Assembly (NCBI GenBank): GCA_900319615.1
Contig: ONPE01000095.1
Coordinates: forward strand, 1 to 6,436
Reading direction: 5' to 3'
Length of the DNA stretch: 6,436 bases
From: an uncultured Eubacteriales bacterium
GTDB lineage: Bacteria > Bacillota > Clostridia > Oscillospirales > Acutalibacteraceae
Shown here one piece after another: positions 4,959 through 6,436 of this stretch. Numbering within the stretch: position 1 is the stretch's first letter; each line of letters begins with the position of its first letter. The notes below the pieces were generated by a model. That model made no database searches. It had not been told where the DNA came from and saw only the letters and a program-made list of their open reading frames with translations. A program made the position numbers and the translations under genes.

Positions 4959-6436
4959 ATGCCTAAGGATAAAAAAAGCGCCTTGAGCTGGATAATCAAT
5001 AGCTCGAGGCATCAGTTTTTCAACATAATAATCTTAGCTGCCGTGTACGGTGTGAACGCTTTCATCGGCGTATACAACACCGTATACGCGCGTGATCTGG
5101 TCGACGCCGCGGTCAAGGGCGTGCAGGGCGGCTCTTTGGATGAGGTCGTCTATTACGCTCTGGTGTTCTTCGGTATCACCGTGATCCAGATCGCCACGCT
5201 GATCTTAGCGCGCAACTACTCCTTCAAGGTCAGTGCCAAGCTGAAGATCGAGCTGCAGAATCAGCTGTTCCGTTCGATCATGATGAAGGAGTACGGCGAT
5301 ATCTCCGCCTATCATACTGGCGAGCTGATGAACCGCATCAACAACGACGTCGGCGTTGTGACAAACGCCGTGGTGTCGATAGTACCCAACCTGTTTTACA
5401 TCATCGTCAAGATCATCGGCGTGTTCTACATCCTGATAACGATAGACGTCGTGTTCGCGCTGATATTCGTCGCCGGCGGTCTGCTGGTGGTGTTTGCGGC
5501 TTCGCTCTTCAAGCCGGTCACCAAGCGTATGCACAAGGAGGTGCAGGAGAAGGAGGGCGTCGTCCACTCGTTCATGCAGGAGGGTCTTGGGTCGCTTTTG
5601 ATGATAAAGACCTTTGACGCACAGGATAAGATGAGCGAGACTGTATCCGGATTGCAGGACGACAGCTACAACTCTCAGCGAAAGCGCAATATTTTTTCGA
5701 TCATCACCGGTACGGGCATATCCGCGATGTTCACCTTTGCTTATGTATGGGGTCTCAGCTGGGGGCAGATCACCTCGCTGGTGGCGCAGATACGCTCGCC
5801 GATACAGAGCATATCCAACATCTTCCCGACGTACTTCAACGCCCTCGCGTCCGCAGAGCGTATCATGGAGATCGAGAATCTTCCCGACGAGCCCATGCTC
5901 AACAGCGACGTCGATACCGACGAGCTGTATGACAGGATGGAGGCTATCCGCTTCGACGATATCAGCTTCGCCTTTGACCGCGACAGCGTGCTCGAGAGCA
6001 CCTCGCTGACCGTCGGCAAGGGTGAGTTCGTCGCGATAGAGGGTATCTCCGGCATCGGCAAGAGTACGCTCATGAAGCTGCTGCTCAGCGTCTATAAGCC
6101 GAAGAGCGGCTCCATCTATATCGAGACTCCCGACGGGAACTACACCGTGGACAAGAGTCTTCGCAAGCTGTTCGCCTATGTGCCGCAGGGCAACTTCCTT
6201 TTGTCCGGCACCCTGCGCGAGAACATCGCCTTTGTGGCTCCCGAGGCTACCGAAGATGATATCATGGCTGCCGCGCGTATCGCGTGCGCGGACGGCTTCA
6301 TCCGCGAGCTGCCAAAGGGGCTCGATACCGTGATAGCCGAGAGGGGAGGAGGTCTCAGCGAGGGTCAGGTGCAGCGCGTCGCCATAGCGCGAGCCCTGCT
6401 CACCAAGGCTCCCGTCATCCTGCTCGACGAGGCGAC
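4959..6436 (+). CDS. ABC exporter half-transporter (TMD-NBD), 3' end cut by the window
   Basis: The start at 4959 follows an AAGGGG-type SD 5 nt away and lies 9 nt after the HprK-like stop. 492 complete codons are visible. Residues about 20-285 form the exporter membrane domain: hydrophobic segments near 20-45, 64-85, 134-160, 162-185, a TM5 near 248-269 and a TM6 region near 270-295, with the usual intracellular stretch (ELMNRINNDV). The NBD has an A-loop aromatic F339, Walker A G-I-S-G-I-G-K-S-T (362-370), Q-loop Q410, signature L-S-E-G-Q (466-470) and Walker B V-I-L-L-D-E (486-491); the window ends in A-T. All ATPase motifs seen are intact. There is no N-terminal C39 peptidase domain, so any leader must be removed by another enzyme, perhaps the S26-like protein. 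The TM5-TM6 hairpin looks too short by about 14-18 residues around W268-L274 (nt 5760-5780). Substrate is probably a peptide, by context. It was not in my favour that the stop codon is outside the window, so total length is unknown. Confidence 0.93.
   Translation, partial: MPKDKKSALSWIINSSRHQFFNIIILAAVYGVNAFIGVYNTVYARDLVDAAVKGVQGGSLDEVVYYALVFFGITVIQIATLILARNYSFKVSAKLKIELQNQLFRSIMMKEYGDISAYHTGELMNRINNDVGVVTNAVVSIVPNLFYIIVKIIGVFYILITIDVVFALIFVAGGLLVVFAASLFKPVTKRMHKEVQEKEGVVHSFMQEGLGSLLMIKTFDAQDKMSETVSGLQDDSYNSQRKRNIFSIITGTGISAMFTFAYVWGLSWGQITSLVAQIRSPIQSISNIFPTYFNALASAERIMEIENLPDEPMLNSDVDTDELYDRMEAIRFDDISFAFDRDSVLESTSLTVGKGEFVAIEGISGIGKSTLMKLLLSVYKPKSGSIYIETPDGNYTVDKSLRKLFAYVPQGNFLLSGTLRENIAFVAPEATEDDIMAAARIACADGFIRELPKGLDTVIAERGGGLSEGQVQRVAIARALLTKAPVILLDEA

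Noticed and set aside
5737..6009. Plus-strand open frames at 5737-6009 and 5747-5932
   Set aside because: They lie in other frames inside the ABC transporter; the products are Arg/Ser/Pro-rich and without domain pattern, while the transporter frame continues through with all NBD motifs.
1..6436. CRISPR array, tRNA/rRNA genes, insertion sequences
   Set aside because: No spaced direct repeats, tRNA-like cloverleaf, transposase frame or terminal inverted repeats were seen on either strand.

Overview
The window reads as a chromosomal piece of a gut or rumen Clostridia, most likely an Oscillospiraceae/Ruminococcus-like bacterium. The grounds are a type I dockerin behind a Pro-Thr-Glu linker, a BspA-type leucine-rich repeat protein, mid-range GC, strong GGAGG-type ribosome binding sites, and a gut-Clostridia style peptide maturation/export gene set. 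This taxonomic call is inference from gene content. Every gene I accept lies on the + strand.

Left part (2-3405): the 3' end of a large secreted surface-type protein (720 codons visible, 5' end outside the window). A 48-residue peptide gene (2181-2327) follows after a 16-nt gap. It has a YTTPEIEMI-type N-terminal half and a lysine-free, acidic Gly/Pro/Asp tail, and looks like a ribosomally made precursor peptide. After an intercistronic hairpin comes a secreted LRR protein with a C-terminal dockerin (2386-3360). A clear rho-independent terminator (3375-3405) closes this unit.

Right part (3509-6436): a near-consensus sigma-70 promoter starts a tightly packed operon: a PqqD-like leader-binding protein, a soluble S24/S26 (signal-peptidase-like) protease with Ser and His, an HPr-kinase-like protein that has lost its P-loop, and an ABC exporter half-transporter cut off by the window end just after Walker B. 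Gene spacing is -8, 13 and 9 nt.

Working model (inference): the PqqD-like protein binds the leader of short precursor peptides such as the one at 2181-2327, the S26-like protein cuts the leader, and the ABC protein, which has no N-terminal C39 peptidase domain, exports the product. The HPr-kinase-like protein is probably a non-catalytic partner. No modifying enzyme is visible; it could lie downstream. The peptide and the machinery are separated by a terminator and a new promoter, so their link rests on proximity and family logic, not on a shared transcript.

Two oddities deserve checking: an abrupt composition change near base 300 inside the surface-protein gene, and an in-frame shortfall of roughly 14-18 residues in the TM5-TM6 hairpin of the ABC transporter.
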